The notes: generated from the sequence alone by a model not told the origin. 64,000 nt of DNA from Spirometra erinaceieuropaei (GCA_902702965.1 CACRXP010000676.1:279227-343226); one strand, 5' to 3'. Shown: positions 47,788-58,351, numbered from the stretch's first letter. Translations and numbers: made by a program.

Positions 47788-49326
47788 TTGCCTCTTGCCA
47801 CGGACCCTACTAAAAAGCAGAGTACGGCGATTGAAAAAGTTCTAAAACGTCTCACAGGAAAGAAGCAAATATCAGGAGATATTGCCAAATCCTTACGACA
47901 AACTGAGCCAGTCATTGCTAAAATCTATGGACTGCCTAAGGTTCACAAACCTGAAATACCACTGCGACCGATAGTATCGTTAATCGGTGCACCTAATTAC
48001 AGGATTTCTAAATGGCTATTCCACAAACTCTATCCGTTGACAAAGGATTGTGAAACATCAATCAATAATTCGGCTGAGTTTCTGGACAAATTACAAGGAC
48101 TGAGAATCTCAGCAGATGAAATAATGGTATCCTTCGATGTCGTTTCTCTGTTCACCTCCATACCATTGGATTTAGCCAGACAATATACAGAGGAACGTCT
48201 CCAGTACCACGACATGGATATCCCTGCATCTGCTTTGTTAGAACTCTTAGACCTTTGTCTAGAAACGAACTTTTCATTTGCACAGGAATACTACCAGCAG
48301 CTGAAGGGAGCCCCTATGGGATCACCCATCTCTGGTTTTCTCGCAGAAATCACGATGCAGAAGCTAGAGGCTATCGCCTTACCACTAGTTAACCCCAAAT
48401 TATGGGTACGATATGTTGATGACACGTTTGTCATTGTGAAAAGTGATCAACTGGAAATAGTCCACAATATTATAAACTCAACACTTCCAGGAATCACATT
48501 CACACTCGAGAAGGAGGCTGACAACAGACTCCCATTTCTTGATGTCCTCGTACAGAGAAAACCTGACGGGACATTTCATACTTCGGTTTACCGCAAAGAA
48601 ACCTACGCGGAAGTTCTTTTGCATTACGAGAGCAATCACCCGATCTCTCACAAAAGGAGTGCCGTGAACAGCCTCCTTGCCCGAGCAAGAACTCACTGCT
48701 CTGACAACGAAACATATCAAACAGAACTGAAGTATCTGTTCAAACTGTTTTCCCAGAATGGGTATCCTAGATATTTTGTACACCGATGCATGCGACGACA
48801 GGAGTTAAAAGAAAAAGAGAAGGAACTAGATTGTTCCGATCAGGCGCCTAAACCAAAAAACTGGCGAACACTTCCATACATTAAGAATGTGTCCGAACTA
48901 GTTGAAAGACACCTGAAGAAGCACCAAATTCATGTGGCGCACAAACCGACGACTACACTTCGTAACCAGCTTGTACACCCTAAGGATAGGGTTGGCTATT
49001 TAGATAAGAAGGAAGTCGTCTATAAGATACCATGCAACACCTGCAATGCAGTTTACTGTGGTCAAACTGGGAAATCGGCCTCTACGCGAATACACGAACA
49101 TCAGTTGGCCGTAAGAAGGCGCGACTACTTGTCCCAAGTTGCCATGCATACGTTGGAAACGGGCCACAAATTCGCATGGGACAGGACTCGCATTGTTGGT
49201 GTTTGTTCATCAAAAAAGGGCCGTGAATTTTTAGAGGCCATCCATTCTGACAGCGCGTGCATCAATCGACACGTAGAATTGGATACGGTGTACAACAGCC
49301 TCAAAGAAAAGTGGAAAAGGCGTTAG
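47788..49326 (+). CDS. Penelope-like reverse transcriptase with C-terminal GIY-YIG endonuclease
   Basis: The 512-residue frame copies element RNA and nicks target DNA. RT motifs in order: YGLPKVHKP at about 47, SFDVVSLFTSIP at 115, GAPMGSPIS at 174, catalytic YVDDTF at 209, and RLPFLDVLV at 247. A linker with the LFSQNGYP motif (about 320) leads to the endonuclease: VYKIPCNTC and VYCGQTGKS (411-430), catalytic-type Arg in STRIHEH at 434, and Glu in GREFLEAIHS at 480-483. Two cysteines (416, 419) and paired histidines fit the zinc-finger-like insert of PLE nucleases. The first codon used is TTG and the frame is open upstream, so this is not the native start. No internal stop or frameshift is seen, hence it is recent. 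It is usual for the family apart from the missing N-terminus. Confidence 0.9.
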   Translation: MPLATDPTKKQSTAIEKVLKRLTGKKQISGDIAKSLRQTEPVIAKIYGLPKVHKPEIPLRPIVSLIGAPNYRISKWLFHKLYPLTKDCETSINNSAEFLDKLQGLRISADEIMVSFDVVSLFTSIPLDLARQYTEERLQYHDMDIPASALLELLDLCLETNFSFAQEYYQQLKGAPMGSPISGFLAEITMQKLEAIALPLVNPKLWVRYVDDTFVIVKSDQLEIVHNIINSTLPGITFTLEKEADNRLPFLDVLVQRKPDGTFHTSVYRKETYAEVLLHYESNHPISHKRSAVNSLLARARTHCSDNETYQTELKYLFKLFSQNGYPRYFVHRCMRRQELKEKEKELDCSDQAPKPKNWRTLPYIKNVSELVERHLKKHQIHVAHKPTTTLRNQLVHPKDRVGYLDKKEVVYKIPCNTCNAVYCGQTGKSASTRIHEHQLAVRRRDYLSQVAMHTLETGHKFAWDRTRIVGVCSSKKGREFLEAIHSDSACINRHVELDTVYNSLKEKWKRR

Positions 49327-49418
49327 CCAATCAGAACATCACACCAGCAGGAGTAACAAGGCAAAATCGATTTTTCGGCATGTTTAAATGTTAACTGTGT
49401 TGCACACTTACTTCACGT

Positions 49419-49449
49419 CTGAAGACGACTTGGGGAACCAAGTTCGAAA
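49419..49449 (+). ncRNA. Hammerhead-ribozyme-like motif in group A PLE tail
   Basis: The core CTGAAGA is followed by a hairpin GACTTGG-GGAA-CCAAGTTC and then GAAA. This is the CUGANGA / stem II / GAAA layout of a hammerhead, with a one-base mismatch at the base of stem II. The equivalent spot is kept in the copy at 15189-15220. Hammerheads are known in PLE terminal regions. The cleavage site and stem III are not clear here. Confidence 0.5.
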
Positions 49450-49528
49450 ATTTACAATAAAACTTGTTTAATATTTCCCAAAGAGCTGTTTTCTTTCGAA
49501 TTATGATTCTTGGGATGCCTGTTTTCCA

Positions 49529-49556
49529 ATATATATATATATATATATATATATCT
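49529..49556. repeat. (AT)n microsatellite
   Basis: Fourteen or so AT units just after the end of the 47.7-kb PLE, possibly at its insertion point. Confidence 0.85.
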
Positions 49557-49561
49557 ATAAT

Positions 49562-49706
49562 TATGATAGTGGGCGCTCACCGATCAGGTTACGGAACATG
49601 CTCGTTCCGTTGTGCCTTGGGGCTCATACTTAAACCCTCGCAGGCAGTCGCACAGCGACTAGTGATATATGTTCCGTAACCTGATCGGTGAGCGCCCACT
49701 ATCATA
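49562..49706. repeat. Near-perfect palindrome (37-bp arms)
   Basis: The word beginning TATGATAGTGGGCGCTCACC at 49562 and its reverse complement ending at 49706 flank about 70 bp holding GGGGCTCATACTTAAACCC. It is the best-preserved copy of the hairpin family. Confidence 0.8.
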
Positions 49707-49739
49707 ATTAATATTCCCGATCACAACCGACAGGACAAC

Positions 49740-49897
49740 GGGCCCGTGGCTCAATGGTAGAGCGTTCAACTCCATGACCAAAGATCCCGGGTTCGAATCT
49801 CAAGTGATCCACACTTGGGGTTGGGTATGACTGGCTGATGACGGCTAATAAGCCAGAAATGGCCATTCCGGTCTCCCTTGTCTTTGTCGGTATTACC
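49740..49897 (+). repeat. tRNA-headed SINE, good copy
   Basis: The head GTGGCTCAATGGTAGAGCGT and GGGTTCGAATC are clean box A and box B; the body ends CTTTGTCGGTATTACC. The head differs from the 12.4- and 46.6-kb copies, being closer to a Met/Val-type tRNA than to the GGCCCAGTGGTTAG type, so two subfamilies may share one body. Confidence 0.7.
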
Positions 49898-49929
49898 TTT
49901 CCATATATATCTATATATGTGTGTAGAAT

Positions 49930-50097
49930 GGTACTACCGACAAAGACAAGGGAGGCTGGAATGGCCACTTCTGGCTTACTAGCCGTCATTGGCCAGCCAT
50001 ACCCAACCCCGAAATTTGGAACACCTGGGGCTCGATCCCGCGACCTGTTAGTTAGAAGTCCAACGTCTCTAACCACTGAACCACGGGCTCGTTGTCA
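49930..50097 (-). repeat. tRNA-headed SINE, inverted
   Basis: Minus-strand copy facing the one at 49740; head GAGCCCGTGGTTCAGTGGTTAG, body ending CTTTGTCGGTAGTACC. Together they form a SINE pair with 32 nt between the tail ends. Confidence 0.7.
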
Positions 50098-50119
50098 TGC
50101 CGGTCGCGATCGGAAATAT

Positions 50120-50455
50120 ACGGTGCTAGAGGAGCGGTCACTGATTGTGTTACAGAACTCACTCCTCCCGTTGTGCCTTAGGGCTCTCTCTCTCTCTTGA
50201 GCCCAACCAGCAGCCGCACAGCACCCATGACTCAGTGGTTGGAAGCGTTAAGCTTTTAACCAACAGGTCGCGGGATCGAGCCCCAGTTGGATATGACTGG
50301 CTGACAACGGCCAATAAGTCGGAAATGGCCATTCCAATCTCCCTTTTCTTCGACGGTAATACCATCCTGCTTATATCACACGCCGATGTGCAGCTGTTGG
50401 TTCGGCTTCAGAGAGACCTAAGGCACAACAGGATCGGTGAGCGCCCTCTACTATT
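50120..50455 (+). repeat. SINE enclosed by hairpin-family ends
   Basis: A head-decayed SINE (50222-50370, body GGCTGACAACGGCC ... CTTCGACGG) lies between an end TTGTGCCTTAGGGCTCTC at 50172 and the inverted end GGATCGGTGAGCGCCC at about 50432-50447. Confidence 0.6.
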
Positions 50456-50823
50456 AAATATAAAGCCGCATAAGTGGCGCAATGCAAATATAATAAGACC
50501 TGGGATCTTATTCCTTGGATGGGTACCCTAAAATAAGGGAGCAGCATGGATCAGTTTGCAGATCACATCTTTCATGCACTTAACGCATATTTTCGTTCTA
50601 GTACACGTGTGTCATTATGGATATGTCATGCCTAGTTGACGTCCGCAACCTTCAAAATTACATAATTTGCGCAAGCCAAGACCTCTTTAAGTACGCTTCA
50701 TCACCACTCTTAGGCAAACAAAGGAGGAGTTGTGATGACGACACAATTTCGGTCTAAATTCGACTTTCCTCGCGGTAATCAGGCAATAAGTTGTCTAAAT
50801 CGCTTACATTTGTCTCTTCGCAG

Positions 50824-51144
50824 GTCTGACATTAGACAAAAAGCAGTACAAAGCCAAACGGGGCGAAACCGTCGAGGTAGTCTGCTCAACTACCCAATTT
50901 GGCCCTCTTACCTGGATACTTGCTGATGGAAGACATGCGCCAGTGTACCCATCCGCTTCAAGTGCTCCCACCGCTGAACCAGTCTTTGCAACGCCTGAGA
51001 GTCCGCCATCGGACAGGAGTCAGGCTCTCCGGTTATGGATAAAAGAGGCTGCAGAAAGCACAGAAGGAGACTACGTCTGTTCAATGAAAAACGAGTCTAA
51101 CAGTGCTGAAATCACACAGCGCTTTAAACTACAACTGAATTCAA
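50824..51144 (+). CDS. Exon 14: Ig-like domain
   Basis: The acceptor is TTTGTCTCTTCGCAG and the donor A|GTATGC; 1-1 phase module, 106 full codons. Ig landmarks: VEVVCS, LTWILAD and EGDYVCSMKN. A Pro/Ser/Ala-rich insert sits between the C and E strands. One sequon, NES, is present. Confidence 0.83.
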
Positions 51145-52764
51145 GTATGCTTTTCAAACAATTTTGAAAGTACAGCTAGATTACTGGGGTTATATTCAGT
51201 AGCTAATTTATACGGATATAATGGCACATGCTGTCAGCTAGTCTTTACAATCCACCCTGTGTCCACGCCACAAACATTAGATAGTATTTTAATGTGCAGA
51301 AGGCATGCTGATGATTCTCGGCTGGAAGCAAAGCTGAATTCGCTTTGTTCTGTTGACAGCTCAAAGTCAGCAACATAATTTTGTGTTTTCCGAGCTAACG
51401 ACAAGATTATCATGAATGGAACCGTTGCCTCTTTTTAAACCGAAAAATTTTGCCCATAAATTAACACAACAGCGGGTGCTTCCACAAAGGCCAAACCTTT
51501 TTTAAAAGACAAACTTACAGACCCAGGTGCATCAAGGAACCTGAATGATGCCTTCAAATATGCCAATATATCAATGTTTGTTAACCCACATTTAAGTGGG
51601 CAAGTGGCGACAAAATTTGAAGGTAACTTTAGAAATTGCGTATCGCAGCAGGTATTAATCGACCCCAGACTCGGTTTTCCTGCAAATGCGGATACTGTCT
51701 GCTGCTGTTGTTCAGAAGCTTCGTCGTTTTTAGATCATTAACCTAAGCTAGTTACTTTTTATTGGTGTTTCCGGGACATTTTATAAGATGAGCTTGAAGA
51801 GCGCGCAAAAACATGCAAATTCATATCTGCTGCTTCTTGTGTTCCTTTTTAAGAATTTTTAACCTCCTTCGTCCTTATTACTCTCTCAATGCCTTTCTTT
51901 GGATGAAATTTTGGACCAAGACCCACGCTGACCCTGGGCGGAATTGCATGCTTGTACGGATTTAGGGCGAAGCATTAGCGCGAAGTGATACGAAGGGGCT
52001 AGATGTATTTGCAGGCCATGGATCATCAGATGCTGCAATGCCTGTCTGGGGCACGATGTATCTGTCAATTCTTGGTGTAACTGTGTTGATACACCGATCT
52101 TCCACAGTTGATAGGGGATCAAGGTTTTAAGTCACGAAACAAAACTGTCAGAAAGCCAATTTCAAGTGGATACAATCAGGGTACTCCGTTTCAAGCACAC
52201 AAAAAAACCTTACCCCAAGGTATTTTTAAAGTGAACTGCAGTTTTCGAGCGATATTGGCAGTTGGTGGTTCGAACAGTAGCCTCTGAATCCATCATAAGG
52301 CTCCGTGTCACCGCATTACAGGCAAGAATCCTAAAATATTTCTTCCGTTTTTCGTGATCTTAGAAGTTCACTGTACTATAAAATTGACATTTTAATTGTC
52401 CGAGTGCCTTTTGTAAAACGGCCCGATGTATCTGCCAAAGCAGGGGACTAAGCCTTTTAGTTAGTTTTATTATTCCTAACTCAAACTCTTTTTCTTACTA
52501 GGTGGAAGCCTCACACCCAAGGGTAGGCTGGCATGGGTAAAGCGATTAATCACAGCACCGTTTCACACGCACCCTGCCAATCTGTTTGATTTTGTGGCAT
52601 GATTGCACAGTCGACTTGCAGTTCCTCAGAGAACACAGCTCATCATCCTCCCTTTCTCTTTATTCAGTGTGAATGCATGCGGTAACATTTCATGACTGTT
52701 CTTTTTTCGTTGAATACCGAATGCCCTTGTCACTCGATATCCACTTTCTCGCCGCTTTTTCGAG
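51145..52764. other. Intron 14: nothing recognised
   Basis: No member of the repeat families was seen; one minus-strand frame at 51886-52122 has no motif. Confidence 0.5.
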
Positions 52765-53121
52765 GGTTCGGTATTGTGAAAATAAACACGACTCCTGTCA
52801 CATTCGGCGAAGAGCATGTATTTACGTGCAAGGCAGAATCACCGAACGGGGTTCATTCAATCAGATGGTACTGGTACCGACCAGAGGATGCCGTGTTCGA
52901 AGCAATAGAAGGGACACGCAACGGCGTGTCGGCCCCTGCTGATGTGAACATCTCCAGCATCTCCACCCTACGCATTCGCGCTCTGCCAGGCCTCCAGGGC
53001 ACTCTTGTATGTGCACTTATCCCCCCAGATTGGGAGTTTTCAGAAGAGTCAGAGATTCCGTACTACGCCATGTCCGAGAGTATCCTTGCCAGGGCGGAGA
53101 CGGAAGTTTCCTATGCTGCAT
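52765..53121 (+). CDS. Exon 15: Ig-like domain
   Basis: The acceptor is CCGCTTTTTCGAG and the donor T|GTGAGT; 1-1 phase module, 118 full codons. Ig landmarks: VFTCKAE, IRWYWYRPED and GTLVCALIP. Sequons NTT and NIS are visible. The tail after the second Cys is long and acidic, reaching the next domain. Confidence 0.83.
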
Positions 53122-53239
53122 GTGAGTGTTCGATTCCTCCTGAATACTTTCGCAATTTCGCCAGACTGTGTTTTGTAGATGCCACCTGCACTTCTTCCCA
53201 CTCCATCATCACTCAAAGGAAGCTGAGCTTAGTAGCATG

Positions 53240-53560
53240 TGTTCACTGACATGAAGGAATTAAGCCTTTTACCTGTCCAGGAAATATTTTAGTTTCTGAT
53301 AGGAAGGTTCTTTCTGCAGCCTGGGAAGAATCTCCACAACGCCATTCACCATCCAGCTGTTGTATCTTATCACAAGACCTAACTGGTTGCCCGTAGGGGT
53401 AAACGGGAGCAATCCACATACTGTCAATAGAAACGAAGAGACGAGTCCCAGAAAGCAGTCTTGAAGAATGAGACACGATCGCCAGGACAAGGGCTTTATT
53501 AGCCTGACGTTTCGGATTCCTGCTCGAACCTATCACCAGAGACAAAAGCAGATAAGGATG
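53240..53560 (-). mobile_element. Group C PLE tail, inverted
   Basis: Read on the minus strand, it gives CTGGTGA, stem AGGTTC / GAATCC and GAAACGTCAGG (53550-53500), the group C ribozyme-like module, followed by the tail. Its upstream side faces the plus-strand tail at 53568-53945. Confidence 0.6.
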
Positions 53561-53567
53561 GTTCATG

Positions 53568-53945
53568 CATACTCAGCGCTGAGACTTCGCCTAGATGGAG
53601 TAATTGGCCACGCGGGGGGCGCACAAGTGAACACTTTTTCCAACACCAGGGTCAGCGCGTCAGATGGTCGAGCAATCGTCACACCAACATCCAACGCACG
53701 TGATGAAATTGCAGCACTTAACGACGCCAATGTCGGCCATCACGCCACGTGCGACGATCCCTGATGAAGGGTGGGAGCCGTCAATATTCGTAGCTGTGCG
53801 GTAGCATGGCGACTGCATCCTATAAATACTGCAGCCCCTTATGCATGAAGTACCTGTATCTGCTGTTGTCTCTGATGATGCGTTCGAGCAGGAATCCAAA
53901 ACGTCAGGCTAGTAAAGCTCTTGTCGCGGCGATCGTTTCTCCTTC
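53568..53945 (+). mobile_element. Group C PLE 3' end (C-terminal extension and tail)
   Basis: The frame here ends with RAIVTPTSNARDEIAALND, the same extension as at 11360-11450. A CTGATGA core with a stem and AAAACGTCAGG follows at about 53875-53910; the GAAA is changed to AAAA, so the ribozyme-like motif is probably dead. Confidence 0.62.
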
Positions 53946-54004
53946 AAAAATCCACACACTAGCAGCCAAGCTGGATCACCCCTTTTGTTTCAAGGCCTGG
54001 CGCG

Positions 54005-55000
54005 CTGTATGGGAGGCTGGATCGTGTGTGGCACGCGTAGACAAACCGTCCTGCTCTGCCACCCAGTCCCCGCATCAGCTGACAGACCGGCTTTGTCCTC
54101 CTCTTAGGACGTACAGTCAGATTGCAATGGCTCCTTCTTAACGTGTCTCCTACAGAACTTTCATTCAGTTGGGATAAGATCCGCAACTTTTTCTTGTTGT
54201 GTGAAAACCTGGCCATTCGTTCGCAGACCAGACGTGCGTTGAACTCGTAGAAGAATTGCTTACCCCTGTCATGCTTTGCGCCTGAACCCGCCTCGGGCAT
54301 TCTTGACTCCGTGTTGACACCGGGTCCAGGTGGGTGTAGGGGGTGAGAATGTTTTTTTTACTAATAATAATTTTTATTCCAGACCCATGGGGGTCCTTTC
54401 ATAGCAAGTAAGAATAACTTTTACATGAATTTTGGGACAGGTAAACAGAATCCATACGATACTTAATTCATTGTTATTAAATAAGTAGTATGTTAGGAAG
54501 AATGATGAGCAAGCAGTGAAAAAACACCCAACATCTAAACAAAATGAGTATGACTGGACAAACACTATAGGAGAAAAAATCTCTCGCTCCTAAATATATA
54601 AAAAACAGGCAGGACCGGCCTGTGTGTGGCAGTATATAATGAATTTTATGAAGGGGTAAGTAGGCGGGTCAGTCAGGACTGGCCTGTATGTGGTCTTAAG
54701 TAAAAAGGTTCGAAACGGGCATCATCAAGGCAAAATTCATATGTCGGGTGAGGCCATTCATGTCAAAGTGGCGAACTGAAAACCAGTCTCGAGGCGATAG
54801 GAGCCCAGATGCGATCAGTTAAAGTCAGCCGAGTCCAGCCGAGGAGCGTGCAAGGGAGATGCCACCATACTACTAGTGATGGACGCTGCGCAAGTCTGCT
54901 GTCATTATAAACCAATTCACGCGCAATTCACTATCCCTGCACCTGTCTTGTTGTTGGCCACACTCTGACCGTAGTCGGAATCGACTGTTAAACTGTCAGT
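54005..55000 (+). repeat. Dispersed repeat D (copy 3, split)
   Basis: The first half (GTGGCACGCGTAGACAAACC to GACACCGGGTCCAGGTGG, 54030-54335) and the second half (AAACCAATTCACGCGCAATTCACT, 54905) are separated by about 500 bp of AT-rich insertion. Confidence 0.48.
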
Positions 55001-55344
55001 CAGTTATCGGATGCTTAGCCTAACTGCATTGTTCCAATCAGGCTTCGGCGAACTAAAGGGTTGCATAGAACTCTCTGAGGGACAAAGGATGTGGCAGTAC
55101 CTTTAAAACTGTACAGGTGTCCACTGGTACCTCGAGACCTCGGAATCCCAATCTATAATACTCACGGTCGATAGTGTAGCGGAAGGGAGACGGAGAAAAG
55201 TACTTTTCTACAACCGGAAATCACGCTTCCACGTGATCGCATATATTTTTACTTGCATCTGACGAGGTAAAATCTCGCGGTTAAGATGCTAGAGCGTTTG
55301 ACAAATATTTCATGTTTCATAGATGTTTTGCCATATTTTGAATA

Positions 55345-55775
55345 ATTCATATGGATACAAATGTGAAAACTCGGCGCCTCGGTGGGTTTCGAACGCACGC
55401 AGTAAAGAGCAGGCTTTAGTACGGCCAACGCTCTAAGCACTTGAGATACGAGGCCCGGGTCAATATGAATTATTCAAAATCTGCCAAAACATCAATGAAT
55501 TACGTGAGCCTCGTAGTCATCTGGTGGATTCTAGGGGAATTACTTAGGAAATCCTGCTTGGGCAGTCAACTTACTGTATTAGATTTCGTGGATTCCAGAC
55601 GTTGCAGTAGGTTGGGCGGGTAACTTGACTCAGATGTGATTAAACTCGCGTCGTCCGGCGGGGCCTCGCAGCTCAGGTGGTTAGAGCGTTGGCTGTACTA
55701 AAGCCTTCTCCTTACTGCGTGGGTTCGAATCAGACCATGGCGCTGAGTTTTTCACAGTTGGGTCAATATGAATGA
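55345..55775. repeat. Foldback element with tRNA-like ends (copy 3, left arm shortened)
   Basis: A minus-strand tRNA-like block at 55374-55456 is joined straight to the central CAATATGAATTATTCAAAA word, so the left inner arm is deleted. The plus-strand block at 55661-55743 is complete, with GTACTAA in the loop; its box B is damaged (GAATCAGACC). It lies in intron 15. Confidence 0.76.
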
Positions 55776-56212
55776 AATACTCAATGATCAACTGAACTCG
55801 GGCTCATGTCTCAGGCTCTAAAATTACATTCTCTGGAACACTTTTCACCAGAGAAGGAAGTTTACCCTTATCCACTCTAAGGGATTAGGAACTGGCGTAT
55901 ATTTTATAAGTCATGAGTTACTAGCAACAAAATCTATCCTTTCAGAGAGCATTTTGCTGTAATCATCTTTCACTGCGGTGTAGTAATTTGAGCCGATATA
56001 TCGGGCATTTTTTGCCACTTATTTTGGCTTATCCGTAAGATAATCTAATAAGAACTGCCTTTCACCACTGTCTCTCAAAAGAAATTTAAAATTTACTAAT
56101 TAAAAAGAGATTAAAGATCGCTACACTCGGATATGCTGACAATAAGATTATTTTATCTCCTCAAAGCTGATCCACTTTCACACTACAATTTATGCTTTGC
56201 CTCTAATCCTAG

Positions 56213-56376
56213 CTATCGAAATCAGGAAACCCTACGAACTCGAATTAGGAGACAGTATAGCGGTCGATTGCTTTGGCTACCCTTCGGTTGCAAATGAACA
56301 ACTGCAATGGACTTTTGAGGGGATCAACGAGACCACCACTTCCTTTGTTATCCAGCCTGATGTTTCTAATGCCTCG
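56213..56376 (+). CDS. Exon 16: first half of a split Ig-like domain
   Basis: The acceptor is TGCCTCTAATCCTAG and the donor TCG|GTAACG; entry phase 1, exit phase 0; 54 codons. It has the Ig B strand IAVDCFGY and C strand LQWTFEG, but the second cysteine is missing because the domain is split. Sequons NET and NAS are present. Without splicing the frame stops at 56404. Confidence 0.76.
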
Positions 56377-58351
56377 GTAACGGAATTTCATGATCATTTA
56401 CCTTAACATTATGCGATCATCTTTATGCCAAAGCATTACTTCTAACTATCTTTATATCCTCATTCCTTTCGCCGTAAAACCCCCAAAAGCGAATTTCTCG
56501 TGTCAATCAAGGTTCATGTATTCAGTGTATTTCTTTGGTTGATGATTATGTTCTGTATTTCAGCTAACTTGGAAAACGTGAGAGGTCAGCCAAAGGGCAC
56601 TGCAAACCGACAAACCAGTCAGATCTTATTTAGAACTAATTATAATATATTGCAGTCGCTGCTCATAATCCTTTGCCTAGTTTAATTCGGGCGCTATTCA
56701 GTAATTAAACAATCGCAGCTAAATTGTACTCATCCGACACGTGACAACGTATAAAATTGTCTCATAGAGGCTTAGCAGCATTTGGCTTGAGAAAGCAACG
56801 CGTTTGCATGTCACCCTATGATTCCATCTAGGTGACCTTACTAGTCACTTTGATTTGGCTCCCTAACGGCCCTGCTAGCACATGACCTCGTCCTGACACT
56901 AGAACCAGGCGAAGAATGGAGTGGGGTTATGGACGAGGCTGACGGATGGTTCGTCATTTTACACAACTGATCAGTAGTACTGCAATTTTCGCCGTATAGT
57001 TGGCGTTCGTCGTATAGCCCACCGTGGAGGGATAGTGCTACACGTGACTTACTTACCATTATTTATTTTGGAAGACGGGAGTGAACGGGGTCACCTGTTG
57101 AAATCTCAGAGTTTGGCCCTGTCGTATGTAAGTAAGCGGGCGGTATTAAACGGAGGAGCCACTTTGACCTCTGGTAACAAAGACCAGGAGGTATTTTGCT
57201 TGCATGATTTTTCTGCATGATAATCTTTACACTGGGAGTGTCCACGCTATTTGTGCTATGAAAACTTGCAGTGTTATCAGACACCTTGGTTGAACCCGGA
57301 AACGCGGTCCTGTCTGTCCAGCAAATCATCTCTTTTGCACTATTATCGATTTCAGTAGGCGTAGTGCTGCTTGTGGATAATTTTAATTTGAGGTGCTCCA
57401 CTGGCAGCTGCGATCATGACCCACAATTACGCTGGGGTTAGGGTTTAGGGTTAAGGCTTATGTTGGAGGTGGGACAAGGGCTTAGTGACGGGTTTTATGT
57501 TTTAGGGATAGGACTTAGGGCTTAAGTGTAGGGTAAGTGTTAAGAGTTGTGGTTTAGGGCTGGGGTCTATGTAAGTCAGCACCCACTTTCTACAACTTTC
57601 ATCAGTGGCTTAGGTCTGATTGACCACACTCTTGGATGGTTCCGTTTCGATGACGGGTCAGTTACCATTATTCCTGGTGGAATTGGTTTCTACTGGTTAC
57701 CTGCGGCAAAATTTTGTAGTACGCTGAAATCCAATGCCCATTAAAATAAACTAGCACATTTGCCTACAATGCTTCCGTTTTCTCCACGGTTTTCGTAGTC
57801 TCCGCTCTCTTTCAACAGCCCCCCCCCCCTGAAACCCGTGTTACCACGGTCCTCGTATTCGACGCACCTGGGCTCCTCCATTTCCTACTATGACCACGTT
57901 TCCGAGTCTTGCCAAGAGCTGTTCTAGAAGTGAAAACACCTGGACGTGGGTCATGGTTCAGTCTATCCCCGTTTGACAACACCCACAGGATGGAGTCATG
58001 TGGTAACTGGGTCAGGCAAAAGGACCGCTATAGTCGCCTTTGACTTATTCGCCGCTCTATCCAACCCTGACTCAATCTCTCGTGGTATGCGAACCAAATC
58101 AAGCACCGAGATAGCACGTAAAGGTCATAGCTGCTAGTATCATAGTCACAGTACTGATCCAGGTATATGCTTTAGAAGTACCCGTCTTACTGTCTTTGCG
58201 GGATATTGCGTCGTTAACTGCAGCAGTCCCCATTTGCCTGCCCAGAATGTTTCGTCCTGCAGTAGTCGACTTGCCAACAGCCATTTATCGGGCGCTATTA
58301 ATTATCTACTGTTAGTATTCGGTCTAGCTGTTGATTTTCACTACATTTCAG
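56377..58351. other. Intron 16: telomere-like tract, otherwise nothing recognised
   Basis: It splits an Ig domain between its two cysteines. Frames at 57063-57401 (minus) and 57547-57744 (plus) have no known domain. Confidence 0.45.
57432..57570. repeat. Degenerate TTAGGG-like tract 3
   Basis: GGGTTAGGGTTTAGGGTTAAGG and looser variants for about 130 bp in intron 16. Confidence 0.6.

Larger units (their letters stand above)
47690..49500 (+). mobile_element. Penelope-like retroelement, group A, best copy (5' truncated)
   Basis: It contains an intact RT plus GIY-YIG ORF and a 3' tail with a hammerhead-like motif. Upstream of the ORF the same frame reads back to about 47713 (NRTDY-type motif normally preceding the RT core), then meets a TAG and an AT-rich spot, so the N-terminal part of a full-length element is missing. 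The 3' tail (49324-49500) is shared with the copies at 15.1-15.28 and 41.02-41.2 kb, which places the element's end near 49500. It lies in intron 13 of the main gene, in the same orientation. Confidence 0.88.

Noticed and set aside
49562..49706. A bacterial-type terminator or CRISPR-like palindrome
   Set aside because: The setting is clearly eukaryotic, and the palindrome belongs to a dispersed repeat family.
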